A stretch of 7,691 nucleotides of DNA. It comes from an uncultured bacterium. Lineage in GTDB: Bacteria; Bacillota; Clostridia; Lachnospirales; Lachnospiraceae. The first letter of the stretch is position 1. Each line of letters begins with the position of its first letter. Below are positions 5,146 to 7,691 of the stretch, in pieces. The DNA is taken from contig CAMGRE010000117.1 in assembly GCA_946061355.1 (NCBI GenBank), forward strand, positions 1-7,691. The letters run 5' to 3'. Under the pieces are notes generated by a model. That model did not search any database. It worked only from the letters and a program-made list of their open reading frames with translations, and had not been told where the DNA came from. The position numbers were made by a program, and so were the translations under genes.

Positions 5146-6438
5146 ATGGAACAATATGCAATTAAAGGTGGAAATCCGCTTGTGGGTGAAGTGGAGATCG
5201 GCGGAGCAAAAAATGCGGCTTTGGCGATTCTTGCAGCTTCGGTCATGACGGATGAGACTGTTTTGATTGAAAATATGCCCGATGTGCGCGATACCAATGT
5301 ATTGCTTCAGGCAATGGAGAGCATCGGAGTCATCATAGAGAGAATAGACAGACATACCGTTAAGATCAATGGAGCCCATATCAACGGACTTGTGATCGAC
5401 GGTGATTACATCAAGAGAATCCGTGCAGGCTACTATTTGTTAGGCGCGCTGCTCGGTAAGTATAAGAAGGCGGAGGTTGCCTTTCCCGGCGGCTGCAATA
5501 TCGGAAGCCGCCCGATTGATCAGCATATCAAGGGCTTCAAAGCGCTCGGGGCAGATGTGGATATTGCTCATGGTCTGATCAAAGCGGAGGCTGAGCATCT
5601 GCGCGGCGGTCATATCTATATGGACGTTGTCACGGTGGGCGCCACCATGAATGTGATGATGGCGGCTGTCATGGCGGAGGGACAGACGATCATCGAGAAT
5701 GCGGCAAAGGAGCCCCATGTGGTTGATCTGGCCAATTTCCTGAACAGTATGGGCGCTAATATCAGAGGCGCCGGTACGGATGTTATCCGTATCAAAGGAG
5801 TACAGAAACTCCACAGCACAGAATATACGATTATTCCCGATCAGATTGAGGCAGGAACATTTATGTTTGCCGCAGCGGTGACCAGAGGGGATGTGACGGT
5901 CAAGAATGTGATTCCCAAACATCTCGAGTCCATTAGTGCAAAACTGATCGAGATTGGGTGCGAGGTGGAGGAATCGGATGATGCAGTCAGGGTGGTTGCA
6001 GCCAAACGGCTGAATCACACGCAGGTAAAGACACTGCCATATCCCGGATTTCCTACGGATATGCAGCCACAGATTGCGGTTGCGCTGGGACTTTCGAGCG
6101 GAACGAGCATTGTGACGGAAAGTATTTTTGAGAATCGTTTTAAATATGTGGATGAATTGACGAGAATGGGAGCTTCCATCAAAGTGGAGAGCAATACTGC
6201 CATTATTGATGGCGTAGACCGTTATACAGGTGCCAGCATCACAGCGCCGGATCTTCGTGCCGGAGCAGCGCTTGTCATTGCAGGTCTTGCTGCGGAAGGT
6301 ATCACGACAATAGATGAAATCCGCTATATCGAGCGCGGATATGAAGATTTTCCGCTGAAACTCAGAATGCTCGGGGCGCAGATAGAGGTTGTGGATACGG
6401 AGAAAGATCTCCAGAAGTTTAAGCTGCGTGTCGGCTGA
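5146..6438 (+). CDS. murA: UDP-N-acetylglucosamine 1-carboxyvinyltransferase (MurA)
   Basis: The 430-residue enzyme catalyses the first committed step of peptidoglycan synthesis in the cytoplasm, transferring enolpyruvate from phosphoenolpyruvate to UDP-N-acetylglucosamine. It has the two-domain inside-out alpha/beta barrel sequence of the EPT family from end to end. Key residues are present: Lys22-Asn23 (GGAKNAAL), Cys117 in the active loop (PGGCNIGSRP), Asp305 (FPTDMQPQ), Asp369 and Arg371 (APDLRAG), and Arg397 (ERGYEDF). Having Cys rather than Asp in the loop predicts sensitivity to fosfomycin. GAGG (5136-5139) lies 6 bases before the ATG. Firmicutes often carry two paralogues (MurA/MurAA and MurZ/MurAB); the family is certain but which paralogue this is cannot be settled from one copy. 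It follows an M23 wall hydrolase and converges on the HD-GYP gene with a 12-base gap. Confidence 0.97.
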   Translation: MEQYAIKGGNPLVGEVEIGGAKNAALAILAASVMTDETVLIENMPDVRDTNVLLQAMESIGVIIERIDRHTVKINGAHINGLVIDGDYIKRIRAGYYLLGALLGKYKKAEVAFPGGCNIGSRPIDQHIKGFKALGADVDIAHGLIKAEAEHLRGGHIYMDVVTVGATMNVMMAAVMAEGQTIIENAAKEPHVVDLANFLNSMGANIRGAGTDVIRIKGVQKLHSTEYTIIPDQIEAGTFMFAAAVTRGDVTVKNVIPKHLESISAKLIEIGCEVEESDDAVRVVAAKRLNHTQVKTLPYPGFPTDMQPQIAVALGLSSGTSIVTESIFENRFKYVDELTRMGASIKVESNTAIIDGVDRYTGASITAPDLRAGAALVIAGLAAEGITTIDEIRYIERGYEDFPLKLRMLGAQIEVVDTEKDLQKFKLRVG

Positions 6439-6452
6439 AACTTCTGAGGATC
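6406..6452. other. Long hairpin shared by the murA and HD-GYP gene ends
   Basis: CAGAAGTTT (6412-6420) and AAACTTCTG (6438-6446) are perfect 9-bp arms. Inside, after one mismatch, AGCT (6422-6425) pairs with GGCT (6433-6436); outside, after one mismatch, GATCT (6406-6410) pairs with GGATC (6448-6452). About 18 pairs surround a 7-base loop. It covers murA's last codons and stop (6436-6438) and reaches the other gene's stop (6451-6453). In the minus direction TTTCT follows, so it may act as a weak terminator there; no T-run follows in the plus direction. Confidence 0.5.
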
Positions 6453-7530
6453 AGATGATCTGTGCGATTGACAATTTCGGGCGCGAAGACAGATCGATAT
6501 AATTGGATCCGACTTTGATCGTCGGGCGTGAAAGCTTGTTTTTGTTTACGTATACAATCTGCCCTTCCGCACCGGTGTTCAGGCGGACGCTGTATAGCAG
6601 ATAGGTGTTTACGGCGTTTTCCAGAAATGTAATGATGTATTTCGGGGAATATTTTTGCAGACCTTCGTCTTCCATCACACCCAGTGCATGGAAAGGACAC
6701 AACGGTCCGCGGTAAATACGGGCGGAAGTCATGGCATCATAGACATCAGCAATACCGATCAGTGCCGAGAATGCGGGAATCTGGTCCCCTTTCATCCCCA
6801 GTGGATAGCCGGAACCGTCGTGACGTTCATGGTGCATCAGGGCTGTCTGACAGACGGTATAATTCATACCCATGTCTTCCAGGATATGAAATCCTTTCAG
6901 CGTGTGTGTCTTGATTTCCTGATATTCTTCTTTCGTCAGAGAGGAAGGCTTCTTGAGGATCTCCTCCGGAATCAGCAGCTTGCCGATATCGTGAAACAGA
7001 CCACAGATCGCTGCCATCTTCTGATCTTCAGGAGAAAAACGCAACCATTTCGCCAACACATTGGACAACAGCGCCACGTTCAGGGAATGGGCATAGGTCT
7101 GATCATCATAGCCGCGCATATTGGAAAGCATATCAAATACATTGAGATAGTCGCCGTTCTCCGTTTCCAGAAGCGAGAGTGTATTGGCAAGGAGCACATC
7201 TACATCAATCTTCTTATTTTCACGAACCATCTGATTTATTTCACGGGAAAACAGTTTGATATCTTCCTCATATTTCTTGGAAAATTTTTGGAATACAGCA
7301 CTGTTTCGTACTCTTGTTGAAAAAGAGAGAGGCTGTTCGTTGTCCAAAGCGGAATCCTCAGCCATTTCATCTTCCACTTTGATGGAAAGAATAGAATAGA
7401 ATTCCAGGCGTGTAATCGTTTTGTCTGTCAGAACAACGCCTTTCGGAAGAACCAGCTTCTGATTATCTTCATATACATCCGCAGCTGTGATCATGCCGGG
7501 AACCAGTTTGGAAACAGGAATATTTTTCAT
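6451..7530 (-). CDS. HD-GYP domain protein, probable cyclic di-GMP phosphodiesterase
   Basis: The 359-residue protein probably hydrolyses the second messenger cyclic di-GMP. Residues 1-55 resemble the DUF3391-type N-terminal region common before HD-GYP domains (VSKLVPGMITAADVY at 6-20). A helical linker follows (about 70-140). The HD-GYP domain spans about 140-310. Its metal ligands are all visible: His148, His180-Asp181 (FHDIGK), His209, His233-His234 and Asp262 (ADVYDAMTS). The signature is HHERHDGSGYP (233-243), with His237 where Trp or Lys is more usual. A C-terminal beta-rich extension (about 313-350) is also typical. There is no receiver domain or membrane segment, so it is likely cytoplasmic and the input signal is unknown. 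The minus-strand ATG (7528-7530) has a modest purine-rich SD (AAGAGAG about 9 bases upstream). It has a perfect consensus promoter and converges with murA. Confidence 0.9.
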   Translation of the reverse strand: MKNIPVSKLVPGMITAADVYEDNQKLVLPKGVVLTDKTITRLEFYSILSIKVEDEMAEDSALDNEQPLSFSTRVRNSAVFQKFSKKYEEDIKLFSREINQMVRENKKIDVDVLLANTLSLLETENGDYLNVFDMLSNMRGYDDQTYAHSLNVALLSNVLAKWLRFSPEDQKMAAICGLFHDIGKLLIPEEILKKPSSLTKEEYQEIKTHTLKGFHILEDMGMNYTVCQTALMHHERHDGSGYPLGMKGDQIPAFSALIGIADVYDAMTSARIYRGPLCPFHALGVMEDEGLQKYSPKYIITFLENAVNTYLLYSVRLNTGAEGQIVYVNKNKLSRPTIKVGSNYIDLSSRPKLSIAQII

Positions 7531-7584
7531 TGGTAGAATCTCTCTTCTGTGTCAGAATAAGTGAAAATATACGCTTCATGATTT

Positions 7585-7613
7585 ATTATATGGTTCGCGG
7601 AATTGTTTGTCAA
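7585..7613 (-). promoter_or_regulatory. Consensus sigma-A promoter for the HD-GYP gene
   Basis: On the minus strand TTGACA (7613-7608) and TATAAT (7590-7585) are separated by exactly 17 bp: a perfect match in both hexamers and spacing. The AT-rich DNA upstream (7620-7640) resembles an UP element. The start should be near 7578, giving a leader of about 48 bases. Confidence 0.88.
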
Positions 7614-7616
7614 TTC
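7600..7616. repeat. Perfect 6-bp inverted repeat over the HD-GYP promoter -35
   Basis: GAATTG (7600-7605) and CAATTC (7611-7616) are perfect inverted arms with a 5-bp spacer, centred on the -35 (7608-7613). The position suits a repressor operator that blocks RNA polymerase. No regulator can be named. Confidence 0.45.
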
Positions 7617-7691
7617 TGACGATTTTGAAGAAAAAATCTTGTTAGCGTTACACGAAAATGCACAACCATAATTGGTAAATATTGCTAAATG

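Noticed and set aside
6655..7320. Plus-strand frame of 221 codons opposite the HD-GYP gene
   Set aside because: The opposite strand carries all HD-GYP catalytic residues; this frame has no family resemblance.
7562..7578. TGAA-N9-TTCA inverted half-sites near the HD-GYP transcription start, as a catabolite-control site
   Set aside because: Length and core do not match the 14-bp cre consensus; the short arms are likely chance.

Overview
The window looks like ordinary chromosome from a low-to-mid GC Clostridia, most likely a Lachnospiraceae-type gut Firmicute. This is inferred from strong AGGAGG-type ribosome binding sites, sigma-A promoters with extended -10 elements, a clostridial form of Y-family polymerase, a LysM/G5/M23 wall hydrolase and a Gram-positive-type MurA. 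No tRNA, rRNA, CRISPR array, insertion sequence or phage gene was seen. Six protein genes plus one uncharacterised gene cover nearly everything.

Layout. Bases 1-240 are AT-rich non-coding DNA with two adjacent 11-bp repeats (35-56) and a good rightward promoter (138-166). Next comes a two-gene unit: an unrecognised tail-anchored coiled-coil protein (241-807) and, 10 bases later, a flavin reductase-fold protein (818-1381). The gap 1382-1576 holds a promoter-like sequence, then a strong UUCG-loop terminator placed only a few bases before the ribosome binding site of an XRE-cupin regulator (1577-2143, TTG start). That regulator overlaps, tail to tail, a leftward DinB-type polymerase gene (2130-3347). 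A divergent intergenic region (3348-3466) carries face-to-face promoter candidates that share a -35 region. Rightward from it are the LysM-G5-M23 peptidase (3467-5035) and murA (5146-6438), the latter with its own near-consensus extended -10 promoter. murA converges on a leftward HD-GYP phosphodiesterase gene (6451-7530), which has a perfect consensus promoter (TTGACA, 17 bp, TATAAT). Bases 7614-7691 hold only AT-rich sequence in which I see no gene.

How the genes relate. The M23 hydrolase and MurA form a wall-remodelling and wall-synthesis neighbourhood. The HD-GYP protein probably lowers cyclic di-GMP. DinB is a translesion polymerase. The other genes have general redox, regulatory or unknown roles. 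I found no convincing new multi-gene system. The most unusual material is regulatory: the promoter-terminator-RBS leader of the XRE-cupin gene, the tandem 11-bp repeats at the left edge, and hairpins that straddle stop codons at both convergent gene pairs. Promoter and hairpin calls are by eye, without folding energies or genome background statistics.
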